From an uncultured Oscillospiraceae bacterium (GTDB taxonomy: Bacteria; Bacillota; Clostridia; Oscillospirales; Oscillospiraceae), in the NCBI GenBank assembly GCA_947630375.1, contig CANRHH010000009.1, positions 1 to 64,000 of the forward strand: 64,000 bases of DNA, in the 5' to 3' direction. Made by a program: the position numbers and the translations under genes. Under the pieces are notes generated by a model. It saw nothing but the letters and a program-made list of their open reading frames with translations. It had not been told where the DNA came from and did no database searches. This document shows positions 29,936 to 37,256 of this stretch, in pieces (the stretch's first letter is position 1; the number at the start of each line of letters is the position of its first letter).

Positions 29936-31174
29936 CTATTTCTCCGCCGCCGTCAGCCACTCTAGGCTGTCCGGGGCCGCGTCCGGGCTGGGCAGCGGCG
30001 GGAAGGTGAACACCGGCAGAGAAAAGTCCGGCGCCGGTTCCGGTTCCGGCGCCGGGGCGCTCTCCGGCTCCTCACCGGCGGTCTCCGGCCCTGTATACGC
30101 CGGGGACGGGACATAGAAATACCAGGCCCCCTTCAGCTCCGCCGTGCAGCGGTAGCCGCCGTCCTGCCGGTAGACGATCTCCAGATCCTCCGCCGTGATA
30201 GGCTCCGTGTAGGGGTTGAAGCAGTCGTTGAGCAGCGTGAGCCAGTCGGCCAGCTCAACGACCGTATAGCTCAGGCCCCGGATGGTGTCGTCGGTGTTGG
30301 GCACGGTGTAAAAATGGATCTCTTCGCCGCGGCACAGCAGCGCCTGCCGGAGGAAAAAGGCGATGTTGGCGGCCGTCAGGTCCGTGTCCATATTCTGGGA
30401 GAGGAGCTCTGTAAGCTTTGGCAGGTTGGGGATGCTGCCCAGGCGGATGAACTGCTCCGCGCAGGCGCTCAGGAATTGGTGCTGCATGTCGATGCGGCCC
30501 AGATCCCCGTTCAAATAGCCGCTGCGGTAGCGGCAGACGCCCATGGCCTGGCTGCCGTCCAGATGCTGGGGTCCGGCGGCGATGTGGATATGCAGGTCCT
30601 GGCTGTCGTCGTCGTAGTTTAAGTCCATGGGCACGTCAAAGTCCACCCCGCCCAGCAGGTCCACGGCCTCCGCCACCACGTTGATGTCCACCACCGCGTA
30701 GCAGTCCGGCTCAAAGCCCGTGAGGCCCCGGACCTGCTCCTTGAGCCGGTCGATGCCTGCCTCCCCCTGGAGCTGATAACTCCAGTAGACCGCGTTGATC
30801 TTCCGGATCTCCCAGTCCCAGTTGACCAGGGTGTCCCGGGGGATGCTGACAAAGTCCAGCCGGTGCTCCTTGGTGTCGAGCCGGCCCAGCATGATGGTGT
30901 CGGTGTTGTAATTGCCGTCGTCGTTGCCTACCAGCAGAATGGTGTAGACCCCCTCCTTCCGCCCTGCGGGCCAGGTCTGCCGCATCTGTATGGGGGCAGA
31001 GCTCACCGCCGCCGAGGGGGCCGGAGACGGCCGCGCCGGCCCGGCCGTAGGCGCCGGGGCCGCCGTCACCGGCGGCTGCTCCCAGGCCCGGTACGCGCTC
31101 ACCCCCACCGCCGCCGTCAGCAGCCCGGCGCACAGCGCCGCCGGCAGGATCCGCAGCCATTTTTTCCTCTTCAT
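29936..31174 (-). CDS. LytR-CpsA-Psr (LCP) family protein
   Basis: 412 residues from ATG 31174 (GGGGA upstream; longer in-frame codons have no support). The N-terminal signal-anchor helix (LRILPAALCAGLLTAAVGVS) is followed by a Pro/Ala-rich linker. The LCP domain spans about 70-290, with ILLVGNDDGNYNTDTIMLGR and RLDFVSIPRDTLVN, including the pyrophosphate-binding arginines. LCP enzymes attach teichoic acids or capsule glycans to peptidoglycan at the outer membrane face. It could finish the product of the 3.8-16.8 kb glycan locus, though it is 13 kb away. The C-terminal tail is rich in Pro, Glu and Ala. Confidence 0.9.
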   Translation of the reverse strand: MKRKKWLRILPAALCAGLLTAAVGVSAYRAWEQPPVTAAPAPTAGPARPSPAPSAAVSSAPIQMRQTWPAGRKEGVYTILLVGNDDGNYNTDTIMLGRLDTKEHRLDFVSIPRDTLVNWDWEIRKINAVYWSYQLQGEAGIDRLKEQVRGLTGFEPDCYAVVDINVVAEAVDLLGGVDFDVPMDLNYDDDSQDLHIHIAAGPQHLDGSQAMGVCRYRSGYLNGDLGRIDMQHQFLSACAEQFIRLGSIPNLPKLTELLSQNMDTDLTAANIAFFLRQALLCRGEEIHFYTVPNTDDTIRGLSYTVVELADWLTLLNDCFNPYTEPITAEDLEIVYRQDGGYRCTAELKGAWYFYVPSPAYTGPETAGEEPESAPAPEPEPAPDFSLPVFTFPPLPSPDAAPDSLEWLTAAEK

Positions 31175-31346
31175 GTTCCCCGCCCTTTCCGCCCGGCCTT
31201 GGGACCGGGCCTTTTTTGTCCCTGTATTATGCCCGGAACCGGGACTTTTCAGACGGTGCGCGGAGCATAAAATTCCATTTTCCTCCTGTTTTTCGCCTCC
31301 GGGCCGGAAAAGCGCGAAAAAAATCAAAAAAAGCCCGCCCATTCTC

Positions 31347-31375
31347 TTGACTTCACCACCAAAAAGTGCTAAAGT
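31347..31375 (+). promoter_or_regulatory. Promoter of the leader-peptide/ABC transporter operon
   Basis: TTGACT (31347-31352), 17-bp spacer, TAAAGT (31370-31375). Expected start near 31382, giving a leader RNA of about 215 nt before the substrate-binding protein gene. Confidence 0.65.
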
Positions 31376-31403
31376 CATAGCAACGTTCCATAGGAGGCGC
31401 ATT

Positions 31404-31466
31404 ATGTCCGCTGTTCTTTTCGGCATATTTAGCGGCCGCTCCTTTTTCTACTTTAGAAAGAGGTAG
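31404..31466 (+). CDS. Phe-rich leader peptide (20 codons)
   Basis: A 20-residue ORF, MSAVLFGIFSGRSFFYFRKR, with AGGAGG (31392-31397) six nt before the ATG. Five of 20 residues are Phe and one is Tyr; residues 14-17 are FFYF, coded at 31443-31454. The stop codon (31464-31466) lies three bases before the 5' strand of an antiterminator. A perfect RBS, clustered codons for one amino acid and the following alternative hairpins are the hallmarks of an attenuation leader peptide. It would measure charged tRNA-Phe and control the ABC transporter genes downstream. Confidence 0.8.
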   Translation: MSAVLFGIFSGRSFFYFRKR

Positions 31467-31545
31467 CGGAAGTTTGTGCTGCAAGGACGGCTGACAGGGC
31501 CGGAGACATGACAGGCTGCACGGACTTCACCGGGCAGCCTTTTTT
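31436..31545 (+). promoter_or_regulatory. Transcription attenuator downstream of the Phe leader
   Basis: Three structures: a hairpin over the Phe codons, CCGCTCCTTTTTCTA (31436-31450) with 31454-31469; an antiterminator, GAAGTTTGTGC (31469-31479) with GCACGGACTTC (31518-31528), 11 continuous pairs including two G-U; and a terminator, AGGCTGC (31513-31519) with GCAGCCT (31534-31540), then T5. Antiterminator and terminator exclude each other. A ribosome stalled at FFYF leaves 31469-31479 free (readthrough); one at the stop codon covers it (termination). Confidence 0.75.
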
Positions 31546-31597
31546 GTCGCCCCGCCGCCCCTCTGCCGGAGCGAAAACTGAGGAAGGAAAAAGAAAA

Positions 31598-32644
31598 ATG
31601 AAAAAGATCATCGCACTTCTCTGCGCACTGACCATGGTGCTGGCGCTGGCCGCCTGCGGCAGCAACGCCGCTGCCCCCGCCGCCACCGAGGCCCCCGCTG
31701 CGGAAGCTCCCGCCGAGGAGGCCCCCGCCGCCGAAGCTCCTGCCGAAGAGGCCCCCGCCGAAACCGCCACCTACAAGGTGGGCATTTCCCAGCTGGTCAC
31801 CCATGTGGCGCTGGACGCCGCCACCCAGGGCTTCCAGGACGCCCTCAACGAGCTGCTGCCCGGCCAGGTGGAGTTTGACTATCAGAATGCCGCCAACGAC
31901 CCGGCCACCTGCTCCACCATCGCCAACGCCTTCGTCTCCGAGGGCGTGGACCTGATCATGGCCAACGCCACCCCGGCCCTCCAGGCCGCCGCTGCCGCCA
32001 CGGCGGACATCCCCATCCTGGGCACCTCCGTCACCGAGTACGGCGTGGCCCTGGGCATCGAGAACTTCTCCGGCACCGTGGGCAACAACATCTCCGGCAC
32101 CTCTGACCTGGCCCCGCTGGACCAGCAGGCCGCTATGATCAAAGAGTGGTACCCCGACGCCAAGACCGTGGGCCTGCTCTATTGCTCCAACGAGCCCAAC
32201 AGTCAGTACCAGGTAGACACCGTCCAGGGCTTCCTGGAGGATCTGGGCTACACCTGCAAGCAGTACTCCTTCTCTGATTCCAACGATATCGCCGCTGTGT
32301 GCCAGACCGCTGCCGACGAGAGCGAAGTGCTCTATGTCCCCACCGACAACACCTGCGCCTCCAACACCGGCATCATCGACAACATCTGCCACGGCAAGAT
32401 CCCCGTGTTCTGCGGCGAGGAGGGCATCTGCTCCGGCTGCGGCGTGGCCACCCTGTCCATCAGCTACTATGACCTGGGCTATGCCACCGGTGAGATGGCC
32501 GCCAAGATCCTGACCGGCGAGGCCGACATCACCACCACCCCCATCGGCTATGCCGCCAACTTTACCCCCAAGTACAACGAGGCCATCTGTGCCGACCTGG
32601 GTGTGACCGCCCCCGAGGGCTATGAGGCCATCACGGCCGAATAA
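31598..32644 (+). CDS. ABC transporter substrate-binding lipoprotein (PF04392/TrpX-like)
   Basis: 348 residues from ATG 31598 (GGAAGG upstream). Lipoprotein signal peptide with lipobox LAAC near residue 20, then a low-complexity Ala/Pro/Glu linker (about 24-57) and the binding domain (TYKVGISQLVTHVALDAATQ onward). This is the ABC_sub_bind family, whose members with a matching permease and ATPase are predicted aromatic amino acid (TrpXYZ) importers. The Phe-rich leader upstream suggests phenylalanine, or aromatic amino acids generally, as substrate. A terminator hairpin separates it from the permease gene, which may keep the binding protein in excess. Confidence 0.9.
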   Translation: MKKIIALLCALTMVLALAACGSNAAAPAATEAPAAEAPAEEAPAAEAPAEEAPAETATYKVGISQLVTHVALDAATQGFQDALNELLPGQVEFDYQNAANDPATCSTIANAFVSEGVDLIMANATPALQAAAAATADIPILGTSVTEYGVALGIENFSGTVGNNISGTSDLAPLDQQAAMIKEWYPDAKTVGLLYCSNEPNSQYQVDTVQGFLEDLGYTCKQYSFSDSNDIAAVCQTAADESEVLYVPTDNTCASNTGIIDNICHGKIPVFCGEEGICSGCGVATLSISYYDLGYATGEMAAKILTGEADITTTPIGYAANFTPKYNEAICADLGVTAPEGYEAITAE

Positions 32645-32661
32645 GGCGTAAAATACCGCAA

Positions 32662-32700
32662 AAAAACAGCGGAAAAGGGCTTTTCTTTTCCGCTGTTTTT
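32662..32700 (+). terminator. Intra-operon terminator
   Basis: AAAAACAGCGGAAAAG (32662-32677) pairs perfectly with 32685-32700, which ends in a T-tract. It lies between the binding-protein and permease genes with no new promoter seen, so partial termination is likely. Confidence 0.8.
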
Positions 32701-32762
32701 TGGTACACTACTCATACATGCGCCGCCCGGCCTTTCCGGGCGGAAAACGAGGAGGAGCCTTT

Positions 32763-33716
32763 GTGAGCGGATTCATCAGCGCCCTGCCGGGCGCCATCTC
32801 CCAGGGCCTGATCTGGGGCATCATGGCCATCGGCCTGTATATTACCTATAAGATTCTGGACATTGCCGACCTGACGGTGGACGGCTCTTTCTGCACGGGA
32901 GGCGCCACCTTTGTGGTGCTGTTTGGGTCCGGGGTCCCGGTATGGGCGGCGCTGCTGGCCGCTTTCGCCGTGGGACTGCTGGCCGGATTGGCCACGGGCC
33001 TGCTGCACACCTTCTGCGGGATCCCGGCCATTCTCTCCGGCATCCTGACCCAGCTGGGCCTCTGGTCCATCAACCTGGCCATCATGGGCATGAAGGCCAA
33101 CGTGGCCATCAATGTGATCGACGCGGCCAATCTGGATAAGCTCTGGGTCTCCCTGCGCTTTGTGCAGGACGTGGCCGCCGGCCGCCGGCCCCTCACCCGG
33201 CACCCGATCCTGATCGTGGGCCTGTTCACGATAGGCATCATCGCCGTGCTGTACTGGTTCTTCGGCACAGAGCTGGGCTGCTCCATCCGGGCCACCGGCG
33301 CCAACCAGCACATGGCCCGGGCCCAGGGCATCAACACCGACGTGACCAAGGTCCTGGGGCTGATGCTCTCCAACGGCCTGGTGGCCCTGTCCGGGGCGCT
33401 GCTGAGCCAGTACCAGAGCTTTGCCGACTCCAGCATGGGCAAGGGCGCCATCGTCATCGGCCTGGCCGCCGTCATCATCGGGGAGGCCCTGTTCTCCAAG
33501 GTCTTCCGCAACTTTGCCCTGTCTCTGCTGGCCGTGTCCCTGGGGGCCGTGATCTACTACGTGGTCATCCAGGCGGTGGTCAGCCTGAGCAACATCAACA
33601 GCAACTACCTGAAGCTCATCTCCGCCGTCATCGTGGCCGTCTTCCTGTCGGTGCCCTACTGGCAGGAGAAGTATTTCACGAAGCACGGGAAAAAGGGGGT
33701 CAAAGCCGATGCTTGA
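32763..33716 (+). CDS. ABC transporter permease (TrpY-like)
   Basis: 317 residues from GTG 32763, with GGAGGAG upstream; the longer frame would start in the terminator. Eight or nine hydrophobic helices. The opening (FISALPGAISQGLIWGIMAI) and TYKILDIADLTVDGSFCTGG are typical of the branched-chain/aromatic amino acid permease group (BPD_transp_2). It forms the membrane channel for the substrate-binding protein at 31598. Its 3' end overlaps the ATPase gene by 8 nt. Confidence 0.9.
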   Translation: MSGFISALPGAISQGLIWGIMAIGLYITYKILDIADLTVDGSFCTGGATFVVLFGSGVPVWAALLAAFAVGLLAGLATGLLHTFCGIPAILSGILTQLGLWSINLAIMGMKANVAINVIDAANLDKLWVSLRFVQDVAAGRRPLTRHPILIVGLFTIGIIAVLYWFFGTELGCSIRATGANQHMARAQGINTDVTKVLGLMLSNGLVALSGALLSQYQSFADSSMGKGAIVIGLAAVIIGEALFSKVFRNFALSLLAVSLGAVIYYVVIQAVVSLSNINSNYLKLISAVIVAVFLSVPYWQEKYFTKHGKKGVKADA

Positions 33717-34506
33717 ACTGATCGACGTCCGCAAGACCTTCAATCCCGGCACGGTGAATGAGAAAAAAGCCCTCTGCGGGATCGACCTGAAGCTGAACGA
33801 GGGGGATTTCGTCACGGTGATCGGCTCCAACGGGGCCGGCAAATCCACCACCCTCAACGCCATCGCCGGGGTCTGGCCCATCGATTCGGGCTCTATCCTC
33901 ATCGACGGGACCGACGTGACCAACCTGCCGGAGTATAAGCGGGCCAAATTCCTGGGCCGCGTGTTCCAGGACCCCATGCTGGGCACCGCCCCCACCATGC
34001 AGATCCAGGAGAATCTGGCCCTGGCCAAGCGCCGGGGCGACCGGCGGACCCTGCGCAAGGGCATCACCCGCAGGGAGCAGGAGGAGTACCGGGAGACGCT
34101 GAAGATCCTGGGCCTGGGCCTGGAGGACCGGATGACCGCCAAGGTGGGTCTGCTCTCCGGCGGCCAGCGCCAGGCGCTGACCCTGCTCATGGCCGCGCTG
34201 AAAAAGCCCAAGCTCCTGCTGCTGGATGAGCACACCGCGGCGCTGGACCCGAAGACGGCGGAAAAGGTCCTCCAGATCACCGACGATATCATCCGGGAGA
34301 ACCACCTGACCGCTTTTATGGTGACCCACAACATGAAAGACGCCATTGCCCACGGCAACCGGCTCATCATGATGAACGAGGGCCGCATCATCCTGGACAT
34401 TCAGGGGGAGGAGAAGCAGAAGATCACCCGCCGGGAGCTGCTGGAGAAGTTCACCGCCCTCTCCGGCGCCCATATCGACAGCGACGCCGCCCTGCTGACC
34501 AAGTAA
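33709..34506 (+). CDS. ABC transporter ATP-binding protein (TrpZ-like)
   Basis: 265 residues. Walker A GSNGAGKST near residue 42, signature LSGGQRQALTLLMAAL near 148, Walker B LLLLDEHTAALD near 168 (with DEH where DEP is usual, common in this subfamily), and H-loop VTHNM. It powers the importer formed with the two preceding genes. Translation is coupled through the overlap with the permease. Confidence 0.92.
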   Translation: MLELIDVRKTFNPGTVNEKKALCGIDLKLNEGDFVTVIGSNGAGKSTTLNAIAGVWPIDSGSILIDGTDVTNLPEYKRAKFLGRVFQDPMLGTAPTMQIQENLALAKRRGDRRTLRKGITRREQEEYRETLKILGLGLEDRMTAKVGLLSGGQRQALTLLMAALKKPKLLLLDEHTAALDPKTAEKVLQITDDIIRENHLTAFMVTHNMKDAIAHGNRLIMMNEGRIILDIQGEEKQKITRRELLEKFTALSGAHIDSDAALLTK

Positions 34507-34512
34507 AAAAAC

Positions 34513-34536
34513 GCCCTGCGAAATCCTTCGCAGGGC
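34513..34536. terminator. Bidirectional terminator
   Basis: GCCCTGCGA (34513-34521) pairs with TCGCAGGGC (34528-34536), with T7 tracts on both sides. Shared by convergent genes. Confidence 0.88.
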
Positions 34537-34555
34537 AATTTTTTTATGATCTCTC

Positions 34556-35698
34556 TCAATAGTTGTCCAGGAAATGGTGCTTGACGCCATCTTGTTTATA
34601 GGCAATGACCGTGCTCAGGTTCACATTTTCCACACTGCGGAAGATGTTCTGCTCGATCTGCGGATCCTCCGCCGCGATGCGCCGGATCAGCTCCTTGACC
34701 TTGGCCCGCTTGGAGCCCTGCTCGGTCCCGCCGCAGGAGGCGCAGCTCTCCGTCAGGCGGCAGGCGCACTGGATGAAATGCAGGTCGTTATAGTCCCGCC
34801 AGCGGATGATATCCGCCTCCCGGACCAGGTACAGAGGCCGGATCAGCTCCATGCCCTCGAAATGGCTGCTGTGGAGCTTGGGCATCATGGTCTGGACCTG
34901 GGCCCCGTACAGCATCCCCATCAGGATCGTCTCGATCACATCATCATAATGGTGTCCTAAGGCGATCTTGTTGCAGCCCAGCTCTTTGGCCTTGCTGTAG
35001 AGATAGCCCCGGCGCATCCGGGCGCAGAGGTAACAGGGGGAATTGCTCTGCTGGGCCGCGATGTCGAAGATCTCGGTCCGGAAGGTCTGGACCGGCACCC
35101 CCAGCAGCTTCGCGTTGCCCAGGACCGTCTGGTAGTTCAGCTCGTTATAGCCCGGATCCATGACCAGGAACAGGGCCTCGAAATTCTGCTTGCCGTGGCG
35201 CAGCAGCTCCTGGAACAGCTTGGCCATCAGCATGGAGTCCTTCCCGCCGGAGATGCACACCGCGATCCGATCCCCATCCTCGATAAGCCGGTACTCCCGC
35301 AGCGCCTTGGTAAAGGGCCGCCACAGCTGGTAGCGGAATTTCTTGAGGATGCTCTGCTCGGCCTTGCGCCGGCGCTCCTCGGCCAGGGGCGTGTCCTCCG
35401 CCATGTCCCGCAGTCTCTGCCGCAGATAGCCCAGGTATCCGCCTTTGACGCTGTACGCCTCGCAGCCCAGCGCCTCCAGCGCGTCGGCCAGGTCCTGGGA
35501 CTGTTCTCCCATCTGGCACAGGACGTACACCGGCCCTGGGGCGCCGGCGGCCACACGCGCCGGGTCAAACTCTTCCAGAGGCAGGTTCTCCGCCCCGGGA
35601 TAGGAGCCCCGCGCGAAGCGGTCCCGGCTGCGCACGTCGATCACCCGCTTGGGCCGCGTGTCCAGCGTCAGTTCTTCGATGGTCTTTTCCGTACTCAT
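34556..35698 (-). CDS. Rhodanese-TtcA fusion, putative tRNA 2-thiolation enzyme
   Basis: 380 residues. Residues 1-100 form a rhodanese domain (VIDVRSRDRFARGSYPGAEN) with candidate sulfur-carrying C61 in YVLCQMGEQSQDLA. Residues 120-330 are a PP-loop ATPase of the TtcA group: SGGKDS at 150-155, then CYLC (222-225) and ALGHHYDD. Further cysteines (CACRLTESCASCGG) may help bind an iron-sulfur cluster. TtcA makes 2-thiocytidine at tRNA position 32. The fusion would let the rhodanese hand persulfide sulfur directly to the thiolase. It appears to be the last gene of a unit with the FMN reductase and RraA-like genes. Confidence 0.87.
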   Translation of the reverse strand: MSTEKTIEELTLDTRPKRVIDVRSRDRFARGSYPGAENLPLEEFDPARVAAGAPGPVYVLCQMGEQSQDLADALEALGCEAYSVKGGYLGYLRQRLRDMAEDTPLAEERRRKAEQSILKKFRYQLWRPFTKALREYRLIEDGDRIAVCISGGKDSMLMAKLFQELLRHGKQNFEALFLVMDPGYNELNYQTVLGNAKLLGVPVQTFRTEIFDIAAQQSNSPCYLCARMRRGYLYSKAKELGCNKIALGHHYDDVIETILMGMLYGAQVQTMMPKLHSSHFEGMELIRPLYLVREADIIRWRDYNDLHFIQCACRLTESCASCGGTEQGSKRAKVKELIRRIAAEDPQIEQNIFRSVENVNLSTVIAYKQDGVKHHFLDNY

Positions 35699-35743
35699 AG
35701 CGTCTCATTTCTCCCGGCCCGCCGGTGTGTTTTCAGGAACGTT

Positions 35744-36361
35744 TCAGCGGATGAAGTTGGTGGAGCAGGGGGCTTCCGCCTCCGGCAGGCCGTACTTTTC
35801 CTTGCCCAGGGCGATGCTCTTCATGAGAAAGGTCATGTTCCGGGCCAGGGTGCGCATGGTCTGGAGGCCCTCCGCGTCCCGCTCCGCCTCGCCGGGGGCG
35901 GTGCCGTGGATGTTGTTCCAGTACTGGCTGGAGGCCACCGGCATCCCGGAGATGGTGAAATACTTGTTCAGCTCGTCAAAGGTGGCCGTCAGGCCGCTCC
36001 GGCGGGCCGCCACCACGCTGGCCCCCACCTTCATGGTCTTGTCAAAGGACGTGCTGTAAAAGAGCCGGTCCAGCAGGGCGATCAGGGTGCCGTTGGCGGA
36101 GGCATAGTAGACGGGGCTGGCCAGCACCAGGCCGTCGCTGGCCTCGAAAACCGGGGCGATCTCGTTTACTAAATCGTCATAGACGCAGCGGCCCGTCCGG
36201 CCGCAGGCGTTGCAGGCGGCGCAGCCGCGGATGTCCTGCCCGCCCACCTGGACGGTCTCCACTTCGATCCCCTCCTGGACGAACACCTTCTCCATCTCCC
36301 GCAGCGCGAGCGCCGTGTTGCCGTTCTTTTTGGGGCTGCCGTTGAGCATTAAAACTTTCAT
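35744..36361 (-). CDS. NADPH-dependent FMN reductase / flavodoxin-like iron-sulfur flavoprotein
   Basis: 205 residues. The flavodoxin-like start MKVLMLNGSPKKNGNTALAL binds FMN phosphate. CAACNACGRTGRCVYDD (about 48-64) resembles the compact cysteine motif of iron-sulfur flavoproteins. SPVYYASANGTLIALLDRLF is the flavin-facing loop. The physiological acceptor is unknown; relatives reduce quinones, azo compounds or metals. Spacing (27 and 45 nt) to its neighbours suggests a shared leftward transcript. Confidence 0.88.
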   Translation of the reverse strand: MKVLMLNGSPKKNGNTALALREMEKVFVQEGIEVETVQVGGQDIRGCAACNACGRTGRCVYDDLVNEIAPVFEASDGLVLASPVYYASANGTLIALLDRLFYSTSFDKTMKVGASVVAARRSGLTATFDELNKYFTISGMPVASSQYWNNIHGTAPGEAERDAEGLQTMRTLARNMTFLMKSIALGKEKYGLPEAEAPCSTNFIR

Positions 36362-36388
36362 GGGTCCTTCTCCTTTGTTTTACACTAT

Positions 36389-37075
36389 TTATGCTTCGAT
36401 AGAGCCGCCGTGGCGCAGGAACAGGCCGGTAAAGGTCTCCTTATGCTCCTGCTCCTCGTAGGCGCCGGCGCGCATCCGCTCCAGATCGTCCTGCTCCCCG
36501 GCCAGCTGCTTCCGGGCCGCGGTGAGCATGGCCTCCGCCTCCAGCCGCGGGATCACGACGACCCCGTCATTGTCGCCCACTAAGATATCGCCGGGCATGA
36601 CCACCTGCCCGCCGCAGCACACCGGCACGTTGATCTCCCCGGGGCCCTCCCGGTAGGGGCCCAGCGGCGTCACCGCCTTGGCGAAAACCGGCAGCCTGCT
36701 GGCGCGGATGTCGTCCAGATCCCGCACGGCGCCGTTGACCACAAAGCCGCCCAAATGCCGCATCTCCGCGTAGGCCAGCATCATGCCTCCCACCATGGCC
36801 CGGTCGGTATAGCCGGCCCCGTCCACCACGATGATATCGCCGGGCTTGGCGTAATCCAGGGCCATCTGCGCGGCCAAATTGTCCCCGGAGGGGCACTTGA
36901 CCGTGAAGGCCGTCCCCAGTAGGGTCTTGTTGTTCCAGCTGCGGATGCCGCCGAACATGCAGTTCATCTTTTTGACACAGTCCCCGATGTTGCTGCTGGG
37001 GATCCCCTCAAAGGCGGCCACCAGCCCCGGACTGGGGCGTTCAAAATCCAGAAAAGCGCGAAATCCGATGGGCAT
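36389..37075 (-). CDS. RraA-family protein (HMG aldolase/oxaloacetate decarboxylase-like)
   Basis: 228 residues. The RraA fold shows SNIGDCVKKMN near the N-terminus, GDIIVVDGAG, GGFVVNGAVRDLDDIRAS (the GxxRD motif that binds Mg and the keto acid) and PGDILVGDNDGVVVIPR. Members either cleave 4-hydroxy-4-methyl-2-oxoglutarate, decarboxylate oxaloacetate, or inhibit RNase E; the intact GxxRD motif favours a lyase. No pathway genes for the aldolase substrate are nearby. First gene of a likely three-gene leftward unit. Confidence 0.87.
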   Translation of the reverse strand: MPIGFRAFLDFERPSPGLVAAFEGIPSSNIGDCVKKMNCMFGGIRSWNNKTLLGTAFTVKCPSGDNLAAQMALDYAKPGDIIVVDGAGYTDRAMVGGMMLAYAEMRHLGGFVVNGAVRDLDDIRASRLPVFAKAVTPLGPYREGPGEINVPVCCGGQVVMPGDILVGDNDGVVVIPRLEAEAMLTAARKQLAGEQDDLERMRAGAYEEQEHKETFTGLFLRHGGSIEA

Positions 37076-37170
37076 GACGTTTCTCTCCTTATGGTCTGTT
37101 TTTTGGCTCTTTATTATAACACAGCTTTTCTCTAAATGCCATAGGGAAAACGTCCGGTCCCATTTTTAGA

Positions 37171-37199
37171 TTGACAATATTATTACCCGGGCCTATAAT
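37171..37199 (+). promoter_or_regulatory. cls: Consensus promoter of cls
   Basis: TTGACA (37171-37176), 17 bp, TATAAT (37194-37199): a perfect sigma-A promoter, 58 nt before the cls start. A divergent -10 (37118-37113 minus strand) probably serves the RraA-like gene. Confidence 0.85.
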
Positions 37200-37256
37200 G
37201 ATGTTTTGAACAAACCGCATGACCCGGCTCCGGGCTGTCTGGAAGGAGGAAAAAAG

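Noticed and set aside
32712..34400. Minus-strand 562-codon frame opposite the ABC permease/ATPase
   Set aside because: Ser/Arg-rich then Gly/His-rich shadow; the plus strand has Walker motifs and membrane helices.
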